This document shows, in pieces, positions 1 through 8,393 of a stretch of 64,000 bases of DNA (positions are counted from its first letter, which is position 1; each line of letters starts with the position of its first letter). The stretch is from the NCBI RefSeq assembly GCF_036409155.1, contig NZ_JAZGLW010000003.1, positions 532,308-596,307 of the forward strand. Direction: 5' to 3'. The translations under genes were made by a program, and so were the position numbers. Below the pieces are notes generated by a model. It was given only the letters and a program-made list of their open reading frames with translations. It did no database searches and was not told where the DNA came from. The stretch comes from Mycobacterium sp. 050128. Lineage in GTDB: Bacteria; Actinomycetota; Actinomycetes; Mycobacteriales; Mycobacteriaceae.

Positions 1-1
1 T

Positions 2-1120
2 CAGCGCGGCAACGGTTTCCAGGTCGTCGAGAGCCGCAACCCCGCGTCGCAAGCCCTCCATCGCGATATCTTCGACCTGCATTCCGCCCATGCCCGCGGT
101 GATCAACGGGGCGACATACGCATACAGCGCACCCTGCCGGTAGCGCAGCCAGAGGTCGTCGCCGTCCAGATCGGGTCCACCGGCCGCGGCCAGTGCCTGT
201 CGATAGATGTCGAGAAGTTCGCGCTGAGCGGTCTGGCGGTCTTCAGGCGTCAGGCTGGTGATCAGCGTATAGGCCAGTTCGCGGGACGGATGGCCGCGTC
301 GCACGGCCTGCCAATCCAGTAGCCCGGCCTCGCCATCGCGGAAGTACATGTTGCCCGGGTGGGCGTCGCCGTGCATGACGGTATGCGGTGCAGTGTCGAT
401 GACCGCGGCGACCGCGCGGTAGTTCTCGGCGATGAAGCGGCCGTTCTCCACCGGGATCGAGGTCCGCCCGCTGAGTCGCTTCATCGAGGTGGTCATCAGT
501 GAACCGGTCAACAGCGAGGTGACGTCGCCCGACGGCGTGTAGAGCCAGCCCAGCGGCCCGCGCCCGGTTGGGCGCATGCGGTCCCAGAAGGTTCCGTGCA
601 GGGTCGCCAGCAACTCGACGATAAGGCCGGCCTGATCGGTGGACAGCGGGTGCAACGTGTCGGGAAAGACGCACGACTCGGGCAGGTCTTCCAGCACCAG
701 TAGGTAGCGACCGGTCCAGGTGTCGAAGGCCGCGCCATAGGCGGCCGGGACGCCGGAGAGTTCGGGGGCGAGCTGACTGTAGAAGCGCACCTCGGTATTG
801 CCCAGCCGGCCCAGCTCACCCATCAACCGGGTGGCGGCGGTCTGCGCCGTGATCTTGACGAAGACCGACTCCGGGACGTCATCGCCGGTCAGCACCAGCC
901 GGGCGCGCGATGATGTGCCGGCATCGCTGTTGAGCACCCGGATCGACCTGATATTGCGGCCCACCACGCGCGAAAGCGCCGCGGTGTTGAGGTCGCTGAC
1001 CGTGCGGGGCAGTCCCGCTCGGCTGCCGACGACCGCGTCGGCGGTCACCCGGCCGATTCCCCGGCCGAGGTGTGCGGCCAGCCCGACGACGGAAATGGCC
1101 TGTTCAACCGTGTTTGTCAT
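2..1120 (-). CDS. Phosphotransferase (aminoglycoside phosphotransferase/ecdysteroid-kinase-like), C-terminus cut by window edge
   Basis: About 373 residues are visible and the frame is still open at the window edge, so the last residues lie outside. The kinase-like catalytic core is seen as HGDAHPGN at about residues 250-257, followed by LLDWQ with the metal-binding Asp near 269. These are the Brenner and DxD-type motifs of the APH superfamily. The family phosphorylates small hydroxylated substrates; in mycobacteria such genes commonly sit beside acyl-CoA dehydrogenases, but the substrate here is unknown. The ATG at 1118-1120 is the first start in frame and follows a short promoter gap holding a palindrome at 1203-1219. 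The adjacent TetR gene on the same strand is the likely regulator. Confidence 0.75.
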   Translation of the reverse strand, partial: MTNTVEQAISVVGLAAHLGRGIGRVTADAVVGSRAGLPRTVSDLNTAALSRVVGRNIRSIRVLNSDAGTSSRARLVLTGDDVPESVFVKITAQTAATRLMGELGRLGNTEVRFYSQLAPELSGVPAAYGAAFDTWTGRYLLVLEDLPESCVFPDTLHPLSTDQAGLIVELLATLHGTFWDRMRPTGRGPLGWLYTPSGDVTSLLTGSLMTTSMKRLSGRTSIPVENGRFIAENYRAVAAVIDTAPHTVMHGDAHPGNMYFRDGEAGLLDWQAVRRGHPSRELAYTLITSLTPEDRQTAQRELLDIYRQALAAAGGPDLDGDDLWLRYRQGALYAYVAPLITAGMGGMQVEDIAMEGLRRGVAALDDLETVAAL

Positions 1121-1202
1121 GACTGTTCCATCCCTGGGTGCGCCGCCGCCGGATCCAGGGAGTGGCGCGCGCGTATGAGTTGCCAAGACAAAAATAGCTC
1201 AA

Positions 1203-1219
1203 TGTCTGGACATCAGACA
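1203..1219. promoter_or_regulatory. Candidate TetR operator upstream of the phosphotransferase
   Basis: The sequence TGTCTG-GACAT-CAGACA is a perfect 6-bp inverted repeat with a 5-bp spacer. A further half-site, ATGTCTGAT, lies at about 1231-1239 and overlaps the end of the TetR gene. It sits about 85 bp before the phosphotransferase start, where an operator would be expected. Binding by the neighbouring TetR protein is inferred only from position and symmetry. Confidence 0.4.
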
Positions 1220-1227
1220 AAGTGAGA

Positions 1228-1917
1228 CTAATGTCTGATCTGTGGCACCAGGGCCCGTACCAGGAATTGCTCGACGAATTCGCGCTTGTCAGCAACCGGG
1301 CGGAGTCGCCACGCCGGCGCCAGCAGGAACAACGTCGTCGTGCTCAGCCATTGCACGATTGAGCGGGGGTCGAGGTCGGTGTAGAGCTTGCCCGCGTCCT
1401 TCCACCGCTGCAGCAGCGGGCCGTAGTGCGCCAACATCAACTCCACCATCGGGTCGGACCCCAGCTGCAGAGCCGCGGGTACGGCGGTGCTCTCCGCGGC
1501 GAACAGTGCCTCGTTCAACGGGTTGCCCGCCACCGACTCCACCCGCGCCAACACCATCTCGGGTAACGAGCGCACCGGGTCGTCGGGGTGCCGCAGCGAG
1601 CCGACCAACTCGCCCAACGCCGTGTCGACCCGCGCCAGCATCAAACCCAGCAGGACCTCGTCGCGGTTGGGGAAGTAGCGATACACCGTCGAACGGGATA
1701 CCCCAGCCTCATCGGCCACCTCGGCCATTCGGATCTGGGCGTTGCCCCGACGCACGATGCAGCGGCCCGCAGCGTCCAGCAGACGCCGCCGCGCCTCCTC
1801 GTCATCGAGGATCGCGCGGTCGTCGCCCCACCACCGGCTCGGCTCCATTGCAGCGATAGTAGGGGATGTGTTGTGCCATTGAGTATCTGATGCGCGAGTT
1901 TCGTCAAAAATTTCCAT
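1228..1917 (-). CDS. TetR-family transcriptional regulator
   Basis: A 229-residue protein with a classic N-terminal TetR helix-turn-helix: RMAEVADEAGVSRSTVYRYF lies at about residues 63-82. The rest is a helical ligand-binding domain without a recognisable ligand signature. An alternative start at ATG 1846-1848 would remove 23 unusual N-terminal residues and still keep the whole HTH; neither start has a good ribosome binding site. It is divergent from the hypothetical gene at 1985 and upstream of the phosphotransferase on the same strand, so it probably controls one or both. Confidence 0.85.
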   Translation of the reverse strand: MEIFDETRASDTQWHNTSPTIAAMEPSRWWGDDRAILDDEEARRRLLDAAGRCIVRRGNAQIRMAEVADEAGVSRSTVYRYFPNRDEVLLGLMLARVDTALGELVGSLRHPDDPVRSLPEMVLARVESVAGNPLNEALFAAESTAVPAALQLGSDPMVELMLAHYGPLLQRWKDAGKLYTDLDPRSIVQWLSTTTLFLLAPAWRLRPVADKREFVEQFLVRALVPQIRH

Positions 1918-1984
1918 CGATCTGGCGTGATCGCTAAAACCGTTCGATGACAGTCGATTTCGTTATCAGGCAGAAAGGCAATTC

Positions 1985-3112
1985 ATGGGTTACAGCGCCG
2001 CCGACGAGTCATTCACCCATCAGCTGCCAACGACATTCGATCAGGTGCATGATCCCGATCCGACATGGTCGGACCGCTGCTACTTCTTCGCCGCCTCGCC
2101 CGACGGCACCCTGCTGCTGGCCAGCGGGTACGGCAACAACCCGAACACCGGCACCGGGTTGGGATACGTCAAGGTCAGCCTCGCCGACGGCCGGCACTGG
2201 GATCTGCTGGCTGGCCGCCCCATCGGCGACGATCGCGGCGATCTGAGTGCCGGGCCGATGCGCTGGACCTGTGTCGAGCCCCTGAAGAAGTGGCGTCTCG
2301 ACGTGGAGCCCAACGACTCCGGCATCGCGTGGGAGCTCTATTACGAGCCCACCGCGCCGATGTGGGAGTTGTTGCCGATGAAGGTGCACGACTCCGACGG
2401 CCGGATGCTGGCCGACATGTACCACATGAAAGAGCCGGGGCGCTGGACCGGCTGGGTACAGATCGACGGCGAGCGGATCAGTGTCGACGGCTTCCATGGC
2501 GGGCGGGATCGCACCTTCGGGGTACGTGTCTCGGACAAGATTGATTTCTGGTTGTGGCTCGACGCCGGCTTCGAAGACCGTGCGATCGAAGCGTGGATCA
2601 TCGAATCATCCGATGGCACAGTCAACTACGTGGACGGCGGTATCACCCACAGTGACGGCACGCTGTCGAAGCGGTTCGTCAAAATCGAGCACGACGTCGA
2701 ATTCGACGGCGACCGCAAGCGGCCCGCCCGCGCGGTGCTGGTTTTCACCGACGAGGACGGCAATGCCTACCGGGTCACTGCCGATACCCCGCATCAAGAC
2801 GTCAACGCCTACTACGGTCTGCCGATGGCGCACTGCCAATATCAGGACCTCGGCGGCGGTGCGTACTTCATTCACTTCCAATGGGACAGCAACGATCCCG
2901 CGCAACTCGGCGAGACCGAGGACAAATCGATGGCGCTGGATCAGCTGATGCGTTTCGAACTCGACGGCGACACGGGGTGGGGCATCTTCGAGTTGCTGAT
3001 GGGCGGCCAGGGCTACGTCCGCTATCCGAACTGGGCGGCGATGGACATGTCGGCCTTCACCCAGGACAGAACTCTGGTCGAACGGTTGGCCGACGATGGA
3101 GTACGCCAGTGA
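1985..3112 (+). CDS. Conserved hypothetical protein, possibly CrtC/AttH (lipocalin-like) fold
   Basis: A 375-residue, Trp- and Asp-rich soluble protein with no signal peptide or membrane segment. The alternation of short beta-like segments and conserved Trp/Gly-Asp turns resembles the two-lobed lipocalin-like proteins related to hydroxyneurosporene synthase/AttH, but no catalytic motif is recognised and no reaction is assigned. The ATG start follows AGAAAGG. Its stop codon overlaps the GTG start of the next gene (GTGA), so it is translationally coupled to a phosphotransferase. That pairing suggests a shared small-molecule or terpenoid/steroid-like substrate (inference). Confidence 0.7.
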   Translation: MGYSAADESFTHQLPTTFDQVHDPDPTWSDRCYFFAASPDGTLLLASGYGNNPNTGTGLGYVKVSLADGRHWDLLAGRPIGDDRGDLSAGPMRWTCVEPLKKWRLDVEPNDSGIAWELYYEPTAPMWELLPMKVHDSDGRMLADMYHMKEPGRWTGWVQIDGERISVDGFHGGRDRTFGVRVSDKIDFWLWLDAGFEDRAIEAWIIESSDGTVNYVDGGITHSDGTLSKRFVKIEHDVEFDGDRKRPARAVLVFTDEDGNAYRVTADTPHQDVNAYYGLPMAHCQYQDLGGGAYFIHFQWDSNDPAQLGETEDKSMALDQLMRFELDGDTGWGIFELLMGGQGYVRYPNWAAMDMSAFTQDRTLVERLADDGVRQ

Positions 3113-4173
3113 CACCGGACACCGATGTCGCTGGGCGCTTGACCGCCTGGCTGCGCACCCAACTTGACGCCGCGGACGTCCGCATCGAGGGTCTCGACCG
3201 GGTGAACTTCGGCCATTCCGCCGAGATGATGGTGCTCACGGTCGTCACCGGGGACAGCCGCCGCGATGTCGTACTGCGGCTGTGCCCGAAACCGCCGGCG
3301 CTGCTGGAACCCTACGACCTCGCACGTCAGTTCTCGATCCTGCGTGCGTTGCAGGACAGCGCCGTTCGTGTTCCGCCCGCGCTGTGGCTCGAGGACAGCG
3401 GCGAGGTCCTGGGACGGCCGTTCTTTGTGATGGAGCGGGTCGGCGGCGACGTCTACGAAATGGAAGCACCCACCGACGCGCCGGGCGCGATGGTGGTGCG
3501 GATGTGTCAAAGCCTGGCCGAACAGCTTGCGGCCATCCATTCCGTCGACCTCGAGCAGACCGGGCTCGACGCCCTCGACGACGGCAGCAATCACCTGCGC
3601 CGCGAACTCGACCATTGGGCAACCGAAATGGACCGGGTCAAGCGGGATTCACTGCCCGCGCTGGAACGGCTCCTGCAGGCACTGCGTGACAGCCAGCCGG
3701 AGCCGTGCCCGAAAGTCGCCCTGGTGCACGGGGACGCCAAGCCAGGCAACTTCGGATTCATCGGCGGCGAGGTCAGTGCGGTCTTCGATTGGGAGATGAC
3801 CACCGTCGGTGACCCCCTGACCGACATCGGCTGGCTCGAACTGCTATGGATGCAGCCCGTCGGCATCACCAGTCACCCTGACGCGCTGGACATCGAGGCA
3901 CTTCTCGAGCATTACCAAGCGGCCAGCGGCATCACCCTGCAGAACCGATCCTGGTATCGCGCGTTCAACGCGTACAAGATGGCCGTCATCTGCCTGATCG
4001 GCGCCATGCTCGTCGACGGTGGGCACAGTGACGATCAAAAACTGATGCTCGCCGCGTATGGCACGTCGATGCTCACCCAGGTCGGGCTGTCAGAGCTGGG
4101 TATCACCGAGCCGATCGACGACGGTCCGGTTCTGCCGCGCGCGGAACGCATCCAGCAACTGCAGGCCCGCTAG
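3109..4173 (+). CDS. Phosphotransferase family protein (APH / ACAD10-11 kinase-like)
   Basis: A 354-residue APH-fold kinase. The catalytic loop LVHGDAKPGN is at residues 205-214 and the metal-binding Asp is in VFDWEMTTVGDP at 227. This sequence pair is typical of the kinase domain related to acyl-CoA dehydrogenase family 10/11, which phosphorylates hydroxyacyl groups ahead of dehydration and beta-oxidation; whether this protein does so is inference. The GTG at 3109 is preferred because it overlaps the previous stop as GTGA and because residues before it are low-complexity out-of-context sequence. Immediately after its stop the same frame runs into an epimerase remnant. Confidence 0.8.
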   Translation: MTPDTDVAGRLTAWLRTQLDAADVRIEGLDRVNFGHSAEMMVLTVVTGDSRRDVVLRLCPKPPALLEPYDLARQFSILRALQDSAVRVPPALWLEDSGEVLGRPFFVMERVGGDVYEMEAPTDAPGAMVVRMCQSLAEQLAAIHSVDLEQTGLDALDDGSNHLRRELDHWATEMDRVKRDSLPALERLLQALRDSQPEPCPKVALVHGDAKPGNFGFIGGEVSAVFDWEMTTVGDPLTDIGWLELLWMQPVGITSHPDALDIEALLEHYQAASGITLQNRSWYRAFNAYKMAVICLIGAMLVDGGHSDDQKLMLAAYGTSMLTQVGLSELGITEPIDDGPVLPRAERIQQLQAR

Positions 4174-4335
4174 AGCCTGGGGCGCGACCTTCCATTCGCC
4201 TATGCCGGAATGCGAATGGCCGAACTGATGTCGCCCCTGGACCACAGCAAGGCCGAACGCGAACTGGGATGGACGCCGGAACCGGTCGAAGACTCGATCC
4301 GCAAAGCCGCGGTGTTCTTCGCGTCGCGCAACTAG
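4174..4335 (+). pseudogene. Remnant C-terminus of an NAD-dependent epimerase/dehydratase
   Basis: Directly after the phosphotransferase stop, in the same frame, 53 sense codons encode a typical tail of an extended SDR/epimerase (SKAERELGWTPEP followed by VEDSIRKAAVFFASRN) and then a stop. There is no Rossmann domain or credible start of its own. The TAG stop overlaps, within CTAG, the stop of the convergent full-length epimerase. It is best read as a leftover of a deleted gene. Confidence 0.6.
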
Positions 4336-5447
4336 TCCGCTTGCTTATCGGCATGGGCCAGCGCCGCTGGGCCGTATTTGTTTTCGATCATCGCCCACGG
4401 GTCGGCGTAGGGACCACGGCCCTCGGCACGGTTCTGCACCTTGATCAGGATGCGCAGCACCGGCCGCAGTATCGGACCCAGCACGCCTAAGACGATGCGC
4501 ATTTTGCCCTGGGATTCGGCTACCCAGTCCATGGTCTGCTGCCAGTCGTGCTTTTGAAAGTCAAGCAGCGCTTGCGCTTCCGTGGTGTCGTACCAGCCGG
4601 TGAAACTCCAGCCTCGGTCGTCGTCGGGATCGCCGGTCAGACCCGCCGACGGACCCAGGCGACCCAGGCCGACGGCGGTCATCAGGTCGCCCTCGAGTTC
4701 GTGCTCGAGCATGACGCACGTTTCGTTTCCGCCGATCAACAGTGCCTTGCCGGAAATCGTGGCTCCGCGATCGACGCCGTTGGCAAATGCGAGAGCCGCA
4801 TCTCGTGCGTCCACCGTGTGCAGCCGGTTGTCGACTGGCATCGACCGCATGATCACCAGGTTGTCGCCGTCGACACCACCCGATTGGGTATCCGGTGAGA
4901 TGACCCCGGCCAGTCGGTACAGCGCGTGTGGGAGACCGCTGGCCCGGATCGCGGCCTCCGCCAGCACCTTGTCCTGCCCATACTGATCGATGGGGTTCAC
5001 CGGGGTATCGGGGGTGATCCGTTCCGGATGCCGGTACGGATTTCGCGAGCCGTAGACCGCGGCACTGGACGCCATCAGGAACAGCGGTGGCCGCGGCAGG
5101 GCGGTGGCCGCCGCCAACAGGTTCTCGGTGCCCCCGACGTTGACCTTTCGTGCCAACGCGGGATTGCGGTATGACAGCGGTGCGACCACCGCGGCCAGGT
5201 GAATGATGGCTCCCGGCTGGTGGGTCATGATCAGCTCGCGCACCGCGTCGGCGTCGGTCAAGTCGACGTAGGCGGGAATCAGCGCCTCAGGTTTGGCGTT
5301 GGCCGACAATTCTTCTTGCACCGCAACGGTTTTGTCGTTTCGAAGGTCGGTCGCGATGACCGTTCGGCCCCGCTCGAGCAGAATCTGTGCGCATCGCTTG
5401 CCGACCTGTCCGAACGCGCCGGTGACCAGGATGGTGTCGACAGTCAT
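4332..5447 (-). CDS. NAD(P)-dependent epimerase/dehydratase (extended SDR)
   Basis: A 371-residue extended SDR. The nucleotide-binding motif VTGAFGQVG lies at about residues 8-16 and the active-site YGQDK (YxxxK) at about 160-164. The C-terminal third departs from sugar epimerases and resembles reductases acting on hydrophobic substrates; the substrate is not known. The start at 5447 is supported by AGGAGAC just upstream. It lies 9 bp downstream of the SnoaL-like gene on the same strand and is probably co-transcribed with it. Confidence 0.8.
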   Translation of the reverse strand: MTVDTILVTGAFGQVGKRCAQILLERGRTVIATDLRNDKTVAVQEELSANAKPEALIPAYVDLTDADAVRELIMTHQPGAIIHLAAVVAPLSYRNPALARKVNVGGTENLLAAATALPRPPLFLMASSAAVYGSRNPYRHPERITPDTPVNPIDQYGQDKVLAEAAIRASGLPHALYRLAGVISPDTQSGGVDGDNLVIMRSMPVDNRLHTVDARDAALAFANGVDRGATISGKALLIGGNETCVMLEHELEGDLMTAVGLGRLGPSAGLTGDPDDDRGWSFTGWYDTTEAQALLDFQKHDWQQTMDWVAESQGKMRIVLGVLGPILRPVLRILIKVQNRAEGRGPYADPWAMIENKYGPAALAHADKQAD

Positions 5448-5455
5448 GAAGTCTC

Positions 5456-5986
5456 CTATTTCTCCAGCAGTCGGTTGGCGAACCTGGCGGCCGTGTTGCG
5501 AATCCGGTTGGAGATGTACAACGAGAAAACCGGCGTGACGATGTCCTCGCGCAGCCGAGTCAGCTTGGAGCTCTTGATAAGCCACCGCCCGGTCACGTTT
5601 TCGTAGGTCTCGTGGTAGTGACCGTAGCCCACCAGGCTCACGCCGGGCCCGAATCGCACGACGTCTTGCAGCGCCCACACCCCGCGCGCCGTCGTCGCGG
5701 AGGTGAGGTCGATCTCGGGGGCGTGTACCTGGTGTGCGGTGGCCTGTGCGGGGCGTCCGATGCTCTTGCGGGTGAACGCGACGAAGTCGTCGGCGCCGGC
5801 GATCAGCTTGCCGCCCGCCTCGGAGGTGTCGCTGACGAAGTCGTCGGCGAAGATCGTCCGCCACGCGACCCAGTCCTTGGTGTCCAGGTACCGGCAGTAA
5901 CGGGCCTTGAGTTGCTTGATTGACTCGATCGCCAGCAGGGTGGCGGCCTGGTCGTCAGAGATCACATCGTTCGCGCGCTCAGTCAT
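5456..5986 (-). CDS. SnoaL-like / NTF2-fold protein
   Basis: A 176-residue protein with the NTF2-like cone pattern: an N-terminal helix with IKQLKARYCRYLDTKDW, then the beta-sheet core with GYGHYHETYENVTGRW. Proteins of this type include polyketide cyclases, ring-hydroxylating dioxygenase small subunits and bile-acid dehydratase-like enzymes, so a dehydratase or isomerase acting on a cyclic or steroid-like substrate is possible but unproven. A second ATG seven codons upstream (6005-6007) is an alternative start. It is paired with the downstream epimerase. Confidence 0.7.
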   Translation of the reverse strand: MTERANDVISDDQAATLLAIESIKQLKARYCRYLDTKDWVAWRTIFADDFVSDTSEAGGKLIAGADDFVAFTRKSIGRPAQATAHQVHAPEIDLTSATTARGVWALQDVVRFGPGVSLVGYGHYHETYENVTGRWLIKSSKLTRLREDIVTPVFSLYISNRIRNTAARFANRLLEK

Positions 5987-6071
5987 TGCGGCTCGATTCT
6001 GGTGCACCGGTGTTTCTCGAAGTCACGCCCAGCCTGACATTGAAGCGCCAGCCGCACATCAGTGGGGCCGG

Positions 6072-6884
6072 TCAGGCCTTGAAGTAGACGATCTGATGCG
6101 TGGTGGCCAGCAGCGCGCCGTCGCGACTCCATACTTGCGCGCTCTGATCGGAATATCCGTGGCTGAACCGATCGGCGTGAGCGCAGGCCAGGACGAAGTC
6201 GCCGCCAAGTGCGTCCAGCTCCTGCCGATCGGCATGGAAGTAGGTCGTCATCGAGATGGTCCCGACCGGGACGACGCCGCCGCGGCGCTGAAACACCCGC
6301 GGGTAGAACACGTCGCACAGGGCGGCCAGCGCCGGGTAGTCGACCGGGCGCTGCTCGCGGTCGCGCACCCACAGTGCGGTCTCCGATGCCGGGCTGGGCT
6401 GGGCGCCGGGGCCGGGAAACGCACCCTCGGCGAACCGCATGTCGTACAGGCGGGCCCAGGCGACGACGATCTCCGGGCCGCCTCCGGGGGTGAGTTGTTC
6501 CGGGGGAGGGGCGCTCGGTGGCCGCGCTTCGGTGTCGGCCCAGGTATCGCGCCGGATACCGAATACCGCGGTCGCGGTGGTCTTGACGTCACCGTCCTGG
6601 CTGAGTTCGGCAATCCAGTGCTGACTGCTGCGGTTGGTACGTGGAGTTCGAAGCGAGATGTCGAAGTCGCCGTCGGCGACGGGACCGGCGAAGTTGACGG
6701 TCACCGCCAACGGCTCACCGATGCAGCCGGGATGAGTCTCGATGGCATGCAGCAGGACTGCCGCGGTGATACCGCCGAACGGGCCGACCATGTTGGCCCA
6801 CTCCGGATGCGTCCGCCCGCGTCTGGTGTCGGCGTGGAGGACATCGAGCTCGAGGGCCCTGTCGAAAGGATGGGTCGGCGTCAT
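6072..6884 (-). CDS. Thioesterase-like (double hot-dog, TesB-type) protein
   Basis: A 270-residue protein with two hot-dog repeats. The first half has the GPFGGITAAVLLHAIE helix typical of acyl-CoA thioesterase-like proteins; the second ends with DGALLATTHQIVYFKA, a common C-terminus of the TesB-like family. The role would be hydrolysis or binding of acyl-CoA; chain length cannot be read. It is transcribed away from the acyl-CoA dehydrogenase at 7098 and shares an intergenic region of about 210 bp with it, consistent with joint control in fatty-acid or sterol catabolism. Confidence 0.75.
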   Translation of the reverse strand: MTPTHPFDRALELDVLHADTRRGRTHPEWANMVGPFGGITAAVLLHAIETHPGCIGEPLAVTVNFAGPVADGDFDISLRTPRTNRSSQHWIAELSQDGDVKTTATAVFGIRRDTWADTEARPPSAPPPEQLTPGGGPEIVVAWARLYDMRFAEGAFPGPGAQPSPASETALWVRDREQRPVDYPALAALCDVFYPRVFQRRGGVVPVGTISMTTYFHADRQELDALGGDFVLACAHADRFSHGYSDQSAQVWSRDGALLATTHQIVYFKA

Positions 6885-7031
6885 GCTGGGGGCAGACTAC
6901 TTCGCGGCGACTCGAACTCCGGACACCGGGGTTATCACATTTGCCGCCGACGCGGGGCAGCGTGAAGCTATCTCATGGCCACGGACGCCCGCGCCGCGGA
7001 AGCAGGGCGTTGCGTTGAAGCATGACACCAT

Positions 7032-7046
7032 GATTACACTGTGATC
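7032..7046. promoter_or_regulatory. Imperfect palindrome in the divergent promoter region
   Basis: GATTACACTGTGATC is a near-perfect inverted repeat (one mismatched pair) about 52 bp before the acyl-CoA dehydrogenase start. It lies in the gap between that gene and the divergent thioesterase-like gene. It could bind one of the TetR regulators encoded nearby; the rest of the 6885-7097 gap shows nothing else. Confidence 0.3.
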
Positions 7047-7097
7047 TCGCTGTAAGGAAGTCCGGCGCCGCGAGCGCGACCGATGGTGAGGAACGCG

Positions 7098-8393
7098 ATG
7101 GCATGGGATTTCGAGACCGATCCGGATTTCGCTGAAAAGCTTTCCTGGATGCGCGATTTCATCGATTCCGAGGTCATCCCGTTGGAACCCGTCCTCGCCG
7201 AGATTTCGCCCGACGAGTGGCAGCCGGTCAAGCGCTACCTGCAGGACAAGGTCAAGGCGCAGGGGTTGTGGGGTTTGTTCCTCGATCCCAGCCTGGGCGG
7301 CGCGGGACTGGGCCAGCTCAAGCTCGCACTGATGTCGGAGATCATCGGCCGGTGCATGGTGTCAATGGAGCTGTTCGGGGTCCAGGCACCCGACAGCGGG
7401 AACATGGAGTTGCTGGCGCACGGCGCGACCGACGCGCAGAAGCAGCGCTGGTTGTATCCCAACCTCAACGGGGAGATATCCAGCGCGTTCGCGCTGACCG
7501 AACCTTTCCTGGCCGGCGCCGACCCGACCGTCATCGCCACCACCGCCGTGCTCGACGGCGAGGACTGGATCATCAACGGCCACAAGTGGTTTACCACCAA
7601 CGCGTCCTGTGCCGACATCATCTTGGTGGTTGCGGAGACGGACCCGGCCGGCCGACCACACCGGCACGCGTCGATATTCGTGGTACCGGCCGCAACGCCG
7701 GGGTGCAACATCGTCCGGGACATTCCGACCATGGCGCATCCCGACCCGGAGTTCGGCCGGCGTGGCAACCATGCCGAGGTGGTGTTCACCGACTGCCGGG
7801 TTCCCGCGGATCACCTGATCGGCCCGCGTGGCGGCGGATTCGTGCTGGCGCAACAGCGTCTCGGCGGCGGCCGTATCCACCACTCGATGCGCTGGCTCGG
7901 GCAAGCGCAGCGCGCCCTGGACATCATGGGTGAACGCGCGGTCTCGCGCCGGTCGCACGGTCGCCTGCTGGGCGAACATCAGATGGTGCAGGACTATATC
8001 GCGCTGTCGCACACCGAGATTCAGGCAGCAAGATTGCTGACTTTCCAGACCGCCTGGAAGATGGACCGTTTCGGCGCGGGGGAGGTGCGTGCCGAGCTGG
8101 GCATGATCAAGGCCCACGTATCGAAGGTGGTGCTCGCGGTGCTCGATCGCACCATCCAGGTGTGCGGGGCGCTGGGGTACTCCGGTGACCTGCCGGTTGA
8201 ATCCTGGTATCGGATGACGCGATTCGGATCGATCGGCGACGGTCCCGACGAGCTGCACAAGTCGGTGCTGGCCCGGCACGTGCTCAAGAAGTACCTTCCG
8301 GTGGAAGGTTGGCCGACCGATCACCTTCCTTCGCGGCGGCCGGCAGCGGAACAGAAATGGCAGGCACTACGCCAGGAGGCAGGCGTCGCATGA
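7098..8393 (+). CDS. Acyl-CoA dehydrogenase
   Basis: A 431-residue FAD-dependent acyl-CoA dehydrogenase with the usual three-domain plan. The middle domain carries ALTEPFLAGADPT and WFTTNASCADI for flavin and substrate binding, and the C-terminal helical domain contains QVCGALGYSGDLPVES and a GDGPDELH segment. It catalyses alpha,beta-dehydrogenation of an acyl-CoA of unknown chain type. The ATG at 7098 is chosen over the one at 7083 because GTGAGGA lies at proper spacing before it. Its stop overlaps the start of the alcohol-dehydrogenase-like gene (ATGA), so the two form an operon. Confidence 0.9.
   Translation: MAWDFETDPDFAEKLSWMRDFIDSEVIPLEPVLAEISPDEWQPVKRYLQDKVKAQGLWGLFLDPSLGGAGLGQLKLALMSEIIGRCMVSMELFGVQAPDSGNMELLAHGATDAQKQRWLYPNLNGEISSAFALTEPFLAGADPTVIATTAVLDGEDWIINGHKWFTTNASCADIILVVAETDPAGRPHRHASIFVVPAATPGCNIVRDIPTMAHPDPEFGRRGNHAEVVFTDCRVPADHLIGPRGGGFVLAQQRLGGGRIHHSMRWLGQAQRALDIMGERAVSRRSHGRLLGEHQMVQDYIALSHTEIQAARLLTFQTAWKMDRFGAGEVRAELGMIKAHVSKVVLAVLDRTIQVCGALGYSGDLPVESWYRMTRFGSIGDGPDELHKSVLARHVLKKYLPVEGWPTDHLPSRRPAAEQKWQALRQEAGVA

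Noticed and set aside
5907..6965. A 352-codon plus-strand frame
   Set aside because: It runs antisense through the SnoaL-like and thioesterase-like genes and has a Gly/Arg-rich non-family sequence.
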